Shown: positions 50,136 through 60,436 of the stretch, piece after piece
How positions within the stretch are numbered: the stretch's first letter is position 1
Layout: the number at the start of each line of letters is the position of its first letter
DNA from: Gyrodactylus bullatarudis
Taxonomy: Eukaryota; Platyhelminthes; Monogenea; Gyrodactylidea; Gyrodactylidae
Length of the DNA: 64,000 nt
Assembly: GCA_012064415.1 (NCBI GenBank)
Contig: SSNU01000205.1
Coordinates: 288,746-352,745 of the forward strand
Direction: 5' to 3'
Program-made: the position numbers and the translations under genes
The notes under the pieces: model-generated
The model's database searches: none
Told to the model about the DNA's origin: nothing
Seen by the model: only the letters and a program-made list of their open reading frames with translations

Positions 50136-50597
50136 AAGTTGCTTGAAATGAAGTTGGGAATCCGTGATTTTAACAAAGTTCTCAATTTTTTCATCAATAA
50201 TTCGAATAAGATTTTCAGGAATCGAAATCAAATTGCCCAAATTTTACCGTTTGAAGAAAAAAATTTTTTTTTTGAACTATGAACTGAAAATTTTTAATCA
50301 TTAGAGAGAAGGGGTGGTGGTCAAAAGAGAATTTTCAGGATCAGAATTAGACAAAAGAGCCAAATATCGCCGATAAATTTTCCAAGATCCACGATTTTCG
50401 AGGGATTGTCGATGAATTATCGAAATTTCATTGATTTTCTAATCATGATCCTTGAAAAATACTTCTCATCATTCTGCCACTTTCAAATCAATAGAATAGG
50501 ATCGCAAAATCGAAACTTGAAAGATGACCATGGATTTCTAAAAATCTTTACCTTACTCGAATTATTGATGAAAAAATTGTGATTTTTGTAAACATCA
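50136..50597. repeat. Family B palindromic element (copy B4)
   Basis: Left end agttgcttgaaatgaagttg with tgggaatccgtgattttaac. The inverted right half ends tgtgatttttgtaaacatca without the terminal block. Confidence 0.6.
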
Positions 50598-50861
50598 TAA
50601 ACATTATTTTCATCAAAATCATACCATCTGCTTGTTGATTTAAAGATGGAACCTAAATCTAAGACAAGATGGGAAAAATATTGATGAACGACAAAAGAGG
50701 GTTCTACCCATGTCATGATTTTAATATGTCTGGAATTAGCACATTTGATTGATAAAAAGTAATCTGATTTTGATCTAAAACTAGGTCATTGTTGTGAACT
50801 TTACATCAAGTCACATCAGAGAAAAGATGTTTCTAATTCATTCCAAGTGCTCAGTTATAAA

Positions 50862-51350
50862 AAATATGGTCATTTTTCAAATTCCCATTTGGCGCCAAAA
50901 TCCCATTTTTTCGAACTTTGAGTTGAAAATTTTTGTTGATTTGAAAGTGGAAGAGTGATCAAAAATTGATTTTCAGGATCAAGATTGGATAATAAAGCTG
51001 AATAGCACAGTCAAATTATCTACAGTTTCCCCATTTTCGAGAGATTCTGAAATATCAAAATTAAATTGATTTTTGAAAATCCTGAAAAATCATTTTTTGA
51101 TCACTCTCTCACTTTCAAATCAACAAAAATTTTCAGCTCGAAAAAATGGGATTTTGGCGCCAAATGGGAATTTGAAAAATGACCATATTTTTCATAGAAA
51201 TAATTTTTTTCAGAATTTTTAATTCTTCAAATGGTGAAAGTGGGCAACATGAGTAGGATTCCGAAAAATCTTTAACAAATTCAAATTTATGATAAAAAAT
51301 CGAGATATCTATAAAAATCATAGATTCCCAACTTCATATCAATTAGCTTT
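50862..51350. repeat. Family B palindromic element (copy B5)
   Basis: The cores ggtcatttttcaaattccca + tttggcgccaaaatcccatt and their inverses (ggattttggcgccaaatggg near 51150) form arms of about 130 bp. The right end tagattcccaacttcatatc + aattagcttta is intact. Confidence 0.75.
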
Positions 51351-51873
51351 ATCATCTAAGTGGACCACACAGCTAAGGCTCCCTTTGCTCAACCATAGTG
51401 ATTATTGCATATTTTTCAATGAAACTTAAGGAGACTAGTCTCTGAGTGTTGATTTCTTTCAGGATTCATTTCGTTTAGGAAGAAGAAGTTACCGTTTGGT
51501 CATATATATTCAAGTTGAAAAATCTAGATACGAGATATTTTTCCCAGACGTGAAATATACACCAAAAGATTAAAATCTGCTAGAAGTAACACTAATATAA
51601 ATTTAATCTCATATCTAAAATATCAAAGATTATCTTCAGAATTTAATAAACTGATCCCTTCTTAAGTATGAATAAATAGCCAAATCAGAAAGAATTATGA
51701 TCCAGTAGCCCTTATTATATATATACAGATAATTCCTTTTTTATTGCAGAAAATATTCTTAAAAATTAACATGAATTCAATCTTTACTAAGATTCTTAAA
51801 TTTTTCAATAGCAAAGCTAATTGATATTAAATTTTAAACCCCATAATAATTCAATCTAACCATTACGAAAATA

Positions 51874-53046
51874 CAGTCAGTATTCTGATTTGCCGGCCAA
51901 TTTTTATCACCTATTTTACTACTCTCAAAATAAATTTCACCATTACCTTATAACTTATGAGTAGACATATCATATCAAAAGGTTCGTTAAATTTTAGATT
52001 TGATTACAACAAGTACTAATCGATAGATCTTATTTTTCTCATCCCATCTGTTCCATAAACTAGCTATCCAAGAGCCCGCATAACAATAATATTTTAACAC
52101 AAAGTCGCGCAATTTTTTGATGATTTTACTCAATTTTTATTTTTCTTCACCTCAAAAATGTGCTTGTCAATCTTAACCCCGAAAACAAACAATAACATTA
52201 TTCAATCTGTTTACTGGTTTTCAGATTTATTGAAAATTTATCAAGCCTCTAGAATGTCGAATCTCTGCTTTCACACCTATAAAATTTCGCACCATATTCT
52301 TAGAGTAAAAATTGTGTTCAATATATCTGTTCAAAATTTTATTTTGTTTCACACCCTTGAGGCAAAATTTGCTTTGATTCTATTGGTTGCATAATTAATG
52401 CGATCGAGAGATAGTCTTTAGTCATCATTATCCTATACTCCTCTCTAATGGCTGGTTCCAAAGTTGACATTAGAAAAGCAATCATTCAACTCTTGCAGGA
52501 AGAAATTCCTGATAACGAAATTATGGATCCACTAAGGGTCACCAAAGCAAAAATCCGATATGCTAAGATCAAAGGTGATTCGACAACTCTCCGCCAAAGA
52601 AAAATTGAGTTCTTGGAGCATTATCTTATTGCCAATGGAAAAACTCATACAGAAAAGGCCTTCAAAGAGGTTAATACCCGGTTTCCTGGACGTGATAAGC
52701 ATCTTGTCACGGTTCAATGGATAAGAAATGTAAAAAAATCAAGTGCAATAATTATACGATTGACTGTCACTCACAGGCAACTCAAAAACAACGCATTTCA
52801 ATATTGTTCTGTGTTAGCGCTACCGGAAATAAATCTCCTTTATTATTTATTGGTTAGTTTCATGTAAAATTTTGAACCTTCTATATGATTAATGACATTA
52901 TATTTATTTTGGAAAATCTCAGAGACCGCGTTGCTTTGGTGGGGTTATGATATGTCTACTCATAAGTCATAAGGTAAGGAGGAAATTTATTTTGAGAGTA
53001 GAAAAATAGGTGATAAAAATTGACCGGCAAATCGGAATACTGACTG
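51874..53046 (+). mobile_element. 1173 bp TA-flanked element with ~103 bp TIRs
   Basis: The left TIR from 51874 begins CAGTCAGTATTCTGATTTGC. The right TIR, inverted, ends at 53046 with the same sequence (C for T at one position). The match runs about 103 bp to the gagtagacatatcat block with few differences. TA dinucleotides flank both ends, the Tc1/mariner/pogo target pattern. It carries one 139-codon ORF (52448-52867), too short to be a full transposase. Confidence 0.88.
52448..52867 (+). CDS. HTH-like ORF of the 1173 bp TIR element
   Basis: 139 residues from ATG to TAA. The N-terminus (VDIRKAIIQLLQEEIPDNEI, then RVTKAKIRYAKIKGD) looks like a helix-turn-helix DNA-binding segment of a Tc1-type transposase. 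A second helical, basic part follows (HTEKAFKEVNTRFPGRDKHL, then VTVQWIRNVKKS). There is no DDE catalytic region. After about residue 97 the sequence looks like run-on. Probably the N-terminal DNA-binding part left by internal deletion. It sits centrally between the TIRs. Confidence 0.6.
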   Translation: MAGSKVDIRKAIIQLLQEEIPDNEIMDPLRVTKAKIRYAKIKGDSTTLRQRKIEFLEHYLIANGKTHTEKAFKEVNTRFPGRDKHLVTVQWIRNVKKSSAIIIRLTVTHRQLKNNAFQYCSVLALPEINLLYYLLVSFM

Positions 53047-56000
53047 TACACTATTTTTCCACGTTTTCAACTTTCAAATTTTTTGTTTATTTCGAGGATT
53101 TGGGATCAAAATTAGACAAGTAATTCAAAATTTCCCACGAAAGAGAAGAACACAAAATTTTAAGTTTAACTTTTTGTTGAAAAGGCTGAATCTAAATTTG
53201 ATTTGAAATCTGAAGAAAAATTGCATGTTTATTTGCTCAAGAGTCTTGTTTATCTAATTCCTGAAGAGGGGTCAACTTTTTGATATGTCACGTGTTAGGA
53301 ATGCCTAATAATAGAACCTATACTCCAACAATGACAACGGTAGTAGGAAACTTGTTGATGGTTCAATATGAACGATGAAATTGAGTTGGACAAAACTGGC
53401 TTCTTAAAGGGGGTCATAGAAGCTTGAAGCAATTATCGACATTATCAAAATTTGGTTACAAGTAAAATAAGTAATTCAAGCAAACATGAAAAAGGGGAGG
53501 AAATAATAAGACCTGCTGATAAAGATCAGTTCTAATCTTTTTAACGGTTCTTTTTTTTATTCAATGCCAACATGATAAACATTACATTGGTAATAAAATG
53601 TTTCAACATTTACTTACACAATACTGGAACAATAAAACCTAACCGAAAATGTTTGAAGAAGAGTAAGAAAATCTAAGCTATAGAAGGAATTAATTTTTTC
53701 TCATTTTATTTTATCAAGATTTCGATATGAATGCAAAACATAGGGTCGTGGACTGCGCGGGAACTGCTTATTAGTTTTAGATCATACTAGGCTATTACGA
53801 ATGGAGTAAAACTCAAGATAGCAGTAAAAAATTTACTTATTAGTAGGAACAGCAGCTCTTAGATCTTGGTCACGATTACAAGAAGATCATGTAAAATTTA
53901 AAACGGGATGGTAAATCTGAAAAATTCCCCATAATTTCTGAGATAATTGGAAAAAACGAAAATTCAATTTGCGCAAAAACTATGAAAGTGATTCCTTTTC
54001 ATTTTTTTCATCGATAATAAAAAGTGCTAAGTCTCTTTTTCATTCATTACTCTAAAACAAGAGGTTGCAAATGTTCTATTGATTGGTCAAAAAAACTGCT
54101 CAATTTTCCCATTTTTTAGGATAAATAGACTTTCCAAAAATATTTTTCAAAATTCTTATAATTATCTTAGTAGTTTTTTTCTTAAAAATCGTAAAAGTGG
54201 GCAACATAAGTAGGAATGTCTTGAATGCTGTATTAATATTTTTAAACCAATAAAAGTAGATTCGGTCAAGTGCATTCTGGTCTCTTACTTATTCGGTATG
54301 ATCTTAATCTGTGATAAATAAAAATAGATTTAATTGGAATTGTGTAACCCACCTTTTTCCAAAGCTCCTCTTCCAGACGTGAGATAGTCAAGTACCATCT
54401 TAATGTAGGATGAGACACTTTTACTCTGAACCCTCTTCAATCTATCTAAAACCCCTAGTAATCCTCAAAATTTATTTCTGAAAGAGAATTTGGCAAAAGG
54501 TTTGTTATATTCCAATCAAACATCTACTTTTATGAATAATATTCATTAAAGATTTCAGATTCCATTTGAACGATAATATTGTCGAACTTCATCAAAAATT
54601 ACAAGCCAATCTGTAATTAGCGATAAAAGAAAGAATGAAAAACGCCCCGTGACTAAACGAAAGAGAAGAGGTTCCAGTGGTCAGCTACAAATTGATGCAT
54701 TCATGAAGACTCTTCATTGAAGAGGCAAAAAGTGAAATGAGAAGTGAACCCCCCCCCTGCTTCTTTGATGCGATTTGCAATCAACTCAACCAATGGAAGT
54801 GCACTAAAATTTCGCATTGTGATAGTATTTATATGTCAACCAGGGTTAGAGTCTGAAGAGACCTGGCGAAATATAATGTTAATCCCTATAATATACGTCT
54901 GTTTTCTCTAACCTTCCCCCATGAGTTCAGAACCCAATAATAATAGTAATAGTTTCATGCTCAGTGGACGAATTCAATAGGGTTTAGTGGTACTAATTGA
55001 ATCAAGAGAAAATTCTCTTTAAATTGAGACAAAAAACTAAAAAATTGTGAAATTTCGGCCAAAAAATTATCTTTCAAATAAACTTTTTCTACTTTTAAGT
55101 AGATCTATGATGAGAAAAATCTATGTTTCATAGGAAAATTGGGGTGTGCGATTTCTCATACACCAAAACTGGGGCACAACTGTATTTCAGATTCCGTTGT
55201 GAATAAAAACTTTGAGAGTCAAATCAACAGTTTTCTCATTCTAATTGAGACTTATGAATTGGGAAAGGTTAATATTACACAATGGTTTCTCTCAATATTA
55301 GCCAAGAAAGTCCTGAAAAGTATGATATATGTTTTGTTGTTCTCATTTTATTCCGTGTCAGTAAATTAGATCTCGTTACAATGCATTTCACATAAAATCA
55401 GGGATAACGTATTATTAATATAGAAAATCTGTATATTCGAAGAGAACAAGAACATGGGGGTGGTCATTTTTTAAGAGAATTTTATGTCTGAAATGAACTG
55501 TATATCTTTTTATTGCTTCATCCAGAAAATATTATTAATACTGCATTTGATGTGATAACAAAATTCCATGAGAGGCTTCATCATCAGCTTTTTACTCCAT
55601 TCTGAAACCTCTTCCCCTATTATTATTACTGTGTACAAAATCTGTGTGAAACTTTATTATGTAAAAATTATTACTACTACAGATTTGCTATTCACAAGAA
55701 TAATTTGTCTTCTCATTTATACAATATGATAATTCCTGTTTTTCTAGTAAAAACAGAAAATAAACAATGTTAGATAATGAATGAATAAAAATACAGTAGT
55801 AAACTCAAACGTGTCTATAATAGATAGACACCATCCATCTATAGCAAGAATACAACCCTATAGTAGAGAGTCTCTTTTCCAGCAGAAAGGTTTAGAATCA
55901 AGTTAAACTTGAAATTTAATTTTGGAAATTAATCCTAAAATTAAACCAATTTCTGAGAAATAATTTCTCTAGACTCTAAATTTTAGAGTCTAAAATTTAT

Positions 56001-56503
56001 ACAATAATTATTGCATTGAAATGTTATATAAAAATTGTGTATATACTTTAAAGTAACAGCATGATAATTATTTAATAAATAATATTTATATTTGGGGGAC
56101 CCCCAATGGGAGTGTTATATTAGCAGTAGAGTCATAACGAATTCTAAACGCAGGCCTTTTCTTATCTGTCCCCGTATAAATTCATAGATCTACTTGTAAA
56201 ATGATACATACAATGATTAATAATGGTTATAGCGTTGCATTTGCTCATTGAAATTTAAGCATCATTCAGTTTACCTCCAAACAAAAGTTTAAAAATTAAG
56301 CCTTTATATTTCAAAAATAACAAGAAATTTTGCTAATTTAGCAGTGTTGAAAAACAGTCTAAGAAATTCTAAAAGTGCTTTCTTTCAGAAAGTATTACAA
56401 AATGCCTAATGCATTATAACTGTTGCAACATATTCGATATTAAATTTCTACTGGTTTCGAGATAATCTCAGTTCTAATTAATTTAATATTTGCAATATAT
56501 CAG
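53047..56503. other. Intergenic repeat-rich DNA
   Basis: Contains a family A core scrap (53060-53160), a family E part (53990-54090), an orphan coding tail (54578-54720), a scrap of the 14.2 kb hairpin block (54843-54875) and a family F copy (54960-55085). No supported host gene. Confidence 0.5.
54578..54720 (+). pseudogene. Orphan C-terminal tail with PIP-box-like end
   Basis: An open frame to TGA ends KRKNEKRPVTKRKRRGSSG then QLQIDAFMKTLH. Q-L-Q-I-D-A-F-M fits the PCNA-interacting pattern Q-x-x-I-x-x-F-(aromatic or Met), placed at the extreme C-terminus behind a basic cluster. Some replication/repair proteins and pogo/Tigger transposases end this way. Nothing catalytic is visible upstream, so it is a remnant. 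Confidence 0.4.
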
Positions 56504-57055
56504 TTTATATTGCGAATGAATCTATGCTCACGGGATGAACATACTGATGATGAAGTAGAGGATATAACTTCCCTCTGTGATTCTAGAAATTTTATATCCC
56601 CTTCTCCTTCCTCTGACATGTCAAAGGATGAACCGGAAAATGGATTGAAATTTTGGAGCATTATCAATAGCCTTCTACCCATGAGGCGATTCACCGGTGT
56701 CACTAAAAAAGAGAAGAATATTTTATCTAAATCTCCGACAGAAAGATGCGGTCTTAGGTAATCAACTATTCTCTGAAATTATTTAGGCAATAGAAGATGT
56801 TTTATTGTCAAGAGTAATGTCTCCCTATCGAATGGGAAGCCATTTGAAAGGTAAAGTTTCAAGTTTTCACCTTTAAAGCACCATTGAATACATACCCAAA
56901 CGTTATCTCAGCCTCTATTCGATTGATTCCAACTATGGAAAGAAGGATGGAGAAGAACTTTTGTGAGTCAATAATTTAATTAATTTGGAAAAGGGATGAA
57001 TCAGACTCTAGAACTATGACGCCGGAAAACGAACCAAACAATATTATCAGGTATA
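56504..57055 (+). CDS. Unidentified cluster of coding-like segments
   Basis: The segment 56504-56757 follows a tatatcag acceptor. It encodes an acidic, Ser-rich stretch (DEHTDDEVEDITSL, SPSPSSDMSKDEPENG) and LKFWSIINSLLPMRRF before donor gtaatc. Segments 56794-56850 (RCFIVKSNVSLSNGKPFE), 56912-56962 (LYSIDSNYGKKDGEEL) and 56994-57050 (DESDSRTMTPENEPNNI) follow in matching phase. Two of the intervening gaps are only 36 and 31 bp, very short for introns, and the last phase does not fit the exon at 57416. It may be a separate gene, 5' exons of the GDPD gene, or decayed coding DNA. No family was recognised. Confidence 0.35.
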
Positions 57056-57415
57056 TCATTAGTTATTAGATAGAAATTTTAGAAACATATACGAGTATGT
57101 GGTTCATATTATATTTCAAGATTCGATGTATAAAACCTGTGAATTCGTTTGGTATTAGTTTCATCTAGACGATGACTTGAAGGATCTGAGTTGGCTCAAC
57201 GATTACTAATTGCAAAATAATTTTTAAAACGTTTTAACGAAAAATCATCCTCAACAATTTCGATAATCAACATGCATTAAATCTTCATAATCATCGAATA
57301 ATAAAGTTATTCGACCAATCTCCTTATTAGCTTATATATTAAATTGCATTGTTTTAATTAATTGTGAAGAAGATTGTTCATCAAATCTCAATCATTGGCA
57401 ATAATTTGATTGTAG

Positions 57416-57517
57416 ACTATGTCAAAGCTTCTTATAAGTTTCCAAACCCTTGATATTTTCCCTGAATCTGCCCATTTTGAGGCAAAGATAGATTCAAAAT
57501 TTCCTTTCAAGATCAGT
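57416..57517 (+). CDS. GDPD gene exon, N-terminal part
   Basis: Acceptor ttgattgtag, donor gtaagt. 34 codons in phase 0 (TMSKLLISFQTLDIFPESAH, then FEAKIDSKFPFKIS) lead in frame into the next exon. The second codon is ATG and could be the start. Confidence 0.55.
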
Positions 57518-60387
57518 GTAAGTTAAATATTCATATTTCCACTTTGTTATATACATTTATCTCCATTTTTTAGAAAATGAATATGAATGAGTTATTACAA
57601 CAAAAAGAAGTGAATTCAGACGAGAGATTGATAGAACTTGAGAAATCAAGCCTTTATATTATTGAGTTCACTGATCTTGACATTACAAAAGATTTTCATT
57701 TAACATTAGAGTCTAAAAGTGCCCATCCCAATCTAACTTTTAACTTGGCAAAAGATTCTATATTTGATCAATACTTTGCAATGGAATCCTCTTCAGTTGA
57801 CCATATGGCATATTTCCTTTGGATTCATCCTCCAGTAAACGCTATAGACTTTGATATAAAGCCATTTTCTCTCAAGTTTATCAAGAAATTTCGTGAAAAT
57901 TCTGATCTTTTCATCATTGGTCATCGTGGAATGGGCTCAGAAGACTGCAACTACATTAAAAGTCTGAATCATATCAATGAAAATTCAATTGCTGCTTTCC
58001 AAAAGGCACATGAAATGAAACTACCTGCTGTTGAGTTGGATATTCAGTTATCAAAAGATGATCAATTCATCATACATCATAATTTTACATTGAAAATTGA
58101 TTCAGTTGATGGAAAAGGAATCTTGGATGTCAAAGCAAAAGATCCCAGCTTATCAAAAGATGTGTTGAATCTATCAAATAATCTATCCTTCTCTGAAATC
58201 AGAAATCTACTCAACTACCACCCGGATATTATTAGTGACAATGATCGTGTACCCAGACTTTCCGATGTTTTCAATAGAACATCTTGTGAACTTGGTATTG
58301 ACATTGAGGTGAAGTATCCGAAAATGACACCAGTTGATATTTTCAAGAAATGTGATAACCATTTGGAAAATATTGACAATCTCCAACCCTGCCTGTACTT
58401 TGGTAACATAAACAAGGTTGTCGATCGTATTGGTCGTGTGAGTCTAAAATTCGAATAATTATCTAAAAATTACTTTAACCCTTTCGATTCATATATGACC
58501 TCTATGTTCAAACTGACTTTTTCCAATGATTTCGACACATTTTTTCTTGATTATATTTTGATAATATATCACAAACTATCTTAGTTTGCTATCATGCTAT
58601 ATTTTTGCTAGCCAGGCATAAGAATGCCATAGATATTTGAACTTTTACCGAAGGAAGTAGAATTCCTTAATTCATGATTCTTTTTGATCGAAATTATTAA
58701 ACTTGTCAATGTTCAGAGATAATAAGATTAATTTCCGTAGAAGCTAAATAGTTAATCCAAAACAAGATATATTTTTTATGCATGAAATCAATGAGCAGTT
58801 CCATCAATAGTCTGGTGAAAATGGGGGCAATTTTCAACCCCATTTTACCTTAGATCTTCAATATCTAGGTTATTTTGTAATAAGATCGAATGAAATTTAA
58901 AAGATATCCTTTTTGACATTAATTGAGTCTTTGAAACAATTAACTTTCAAATAAATCCCTTCATTGGCGCAGTTTTACTCTAAATTACTCACCAGTAGAT
59001 GGGAATTTCAAGTTGAAATTTTCAACATAAATCAGACCCTGATGAAATTATGTGTAAGAAAAAATTTTCATAAAATTTTGTCCTAGTAAATGTTTTTTAT
59101 CATCACATTTTAGGTAATTCTGTGAGAGAATTAAGCCTGAAACTTTATTCGTTCAGCTATGGTATCTAAAGGGTCAATCATGAACCATCTACTATCAAGC
59201 AGACAATAAATCTTTCTGATTGCAAAATACTTTATGAAAAGATCGGTACTTACTTCTGTTAGCTTCATTCTTAATTTTATAATCTTTGCTATGATCTTTC
59301 TTTTATCTTTTTTCAGGAGCTGGTTGATAACAAGGCCAAACTTGAGAACAGGCCAATTTTATTCAGTTGCTTCAATGCCGACCTCTGCTATGTCATGAAG
59401 CAAAAGTATCCAAAGCTTCAGGTCCTCTTCATCTCATTAAATGGAGAAGATAACGAAGGCTGTTTAGATCCACGACATTCATCTTGGAAAGGTGAGTTTC
59501 CATCTTATTTTTTCCCGGTCAACAAATAATGATTTCATTATCTAAAATGAACTCTGGATCGTAGATAAATTTTGGAAAATTATCTTGGAAAACTAATGAC
59601 TAATTTTATCTATTTGTATTATGAAGATTATTCGAAAAAAACTGCTCAGTTCGATGATGAATGACTTGGATTGTGGTTAGCCTAAGGAAGAATGTTCTCG
59701 CTATTTTAACAGTGTTATGATTTCATGGCAAACTCTTATAATTCAATGTGAGACTTCAACTTTGAAAATAATCAGCGGAAATCTTTAGTGAAGACTCTTC
59801 TTTATATGGCAATAAATTTTGCATGATTTCTAGTCGTTTCATTTCTTTTGGTATTATTCAAGAAAAGAAAATACAATATTATCTAATGGAAATAATGGCC
59901 TGCACATTCCAGATTTGAGGATGGACCCATTATAAAAATAATGCATATCGATAAATTTTGGATAGTCCTGAATCAATGACCGCTTCATCTGTTTCATGGT
60001 TTATAGTTATTATTATTAGAATTGAATTAATACGAATACATCAAAATTCCTTGAGTCTCATTCATAAACTTTGTTGTTGATAAAAAATGAATTACATTTC
60101 TTTTCCTCAAAGGTGCATGTTCCTGGGTAAAGTTTGCAAATCTTGACGGACTTGTGATACCCTACAGGTCTCTAGCTCTCTATGACGACGATGAGCTGGA
60201 TGAATTCACCAACATTCTCATTGCATATGAAAAGCCTTGTTTTGTCTATGGTGACCAATTGTGCCTACCAGAATCACAAGATAAAATTTGCAAACTTGGT
60301 ATGAGTGGCATGTTCCTTGACGACGTAGAAACTTATATGAAAGAATGCTGGAAATACAATAATAATGAACTGCATAATATTCATTGA
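57416..60387 (+). CDS. Glycerophosphocholine phosphodiesterase-like (GDPD family) gene
   Basis: Predicted to hydrolyse glycerophosphodiesters, such as glycerophosphocholine, to glycerol-3-phosphate and the alcohol. Exons 57416-57517, 57574-58437, 59317-59491 and 60113-60387 keep phase. Numbering from ATG 57577: HR at 116-117 (LFIIGHRGMG), E153 and D155 (AVELDIQL), His167/168 (FIIHHNFTL) and E244 (GIDIEVKYP) mark the GDPD TIM-barrel active site. Later exons give RPILFSCFNADLC and LDGLVIPYRSL, as in GPCPD1/GDE5. In most relatives the His is followed by Asp; here it is Asn. The CBM20 starch-binding domain of GPCPD1 was not found, so either the 5' end is incomplete or the domain is absent. Confidence 0.85.
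57574..58437 (+). CDS. GDPD gene exon, catalytic core
   Basis: Acceptor ccattttttag, donor gtgagt, 288 codons. Residues 1-110 are an unassigned N-terminal region ending in a beta-rich stretch (AYFLWIHPPVNAIDFDIKPF). The GDPD barrel starts at FIIGHRG and includes ENSIAAFQKAHEMKLPAVEL. Confidence 0.9.
58438..59316 (+). other. Intron of the GDPD gene
   Basis: 879 bp between gtgagt and tttcag. It includes a short hairpin near 58814-58848 (tggtgaaaatgggg / ccccattttacc). Nothing else was seen. Confidence 0.7.
59317..59491 (+). CDS. GDPD gene exon, barrel continuation
   Basis: Acceptor ttttttcag, donor gtgagt. Encodes ELVDNKAKLENRPILFSCFN and ADLCYVMKQKYPKLQVLFIS, equivalent to the F-S-S-F-D-A-D-I-C strand of GPCPD1. 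Ends with one base. Confidence 0.9.
59492..60112 (+). other. Intron of the GDPD gene
   Basis: 621 bp of AT-rich DNA between gtgagt and cctcaaag. Nothing was recognised in it. Confidence 0.7.
60113..60387 (+). CDS. GDPD gene last exon
   Basis: Acceptor cctcaaag completes Gly, then ACSWVKFANLDGLVIPYRSL, the acidic ALYDDDELDEF, and a C-terminal barrel strand with KICKLGMSGMFLDDVETYMK. Stop TGA at 60385-60387. Encodes 91 codons. Confidence 0.9.
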
Positions 60388-60430
60388 TTTTAAATCCTTA
60401 TCCTACTACCCTTGTGAGCATTTTCAATCA

Positions 60431-60436
60431 AATAAA
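60431..60436 (+). promoter_or_regulatory. Probable polyadenylation signal of the GDPD gene
   Basis: AATAAA 44 bp after the stop codon. Confidence 0.6.

Larger units (their letters stand above)
45910..51873. other. Intergenic repeat-rich DNA
   Basis: Upstream side of the Ig-EGF gene. It contains a solo LTR (47015-47243), a family A right end (about 47392-47450), a family A core scrap (48270-48340), two family B copies (50136-50597, 50862-51350) and a family B-like left-end scrap near 51818. No supported gene. The open frames around 49861-50073 could not be tied to anything. Confidence 0.55.

Noticed and set aside
54749..54758. Short poly-C run
   Set aside because: Low-complexity, no associated structure or gene.
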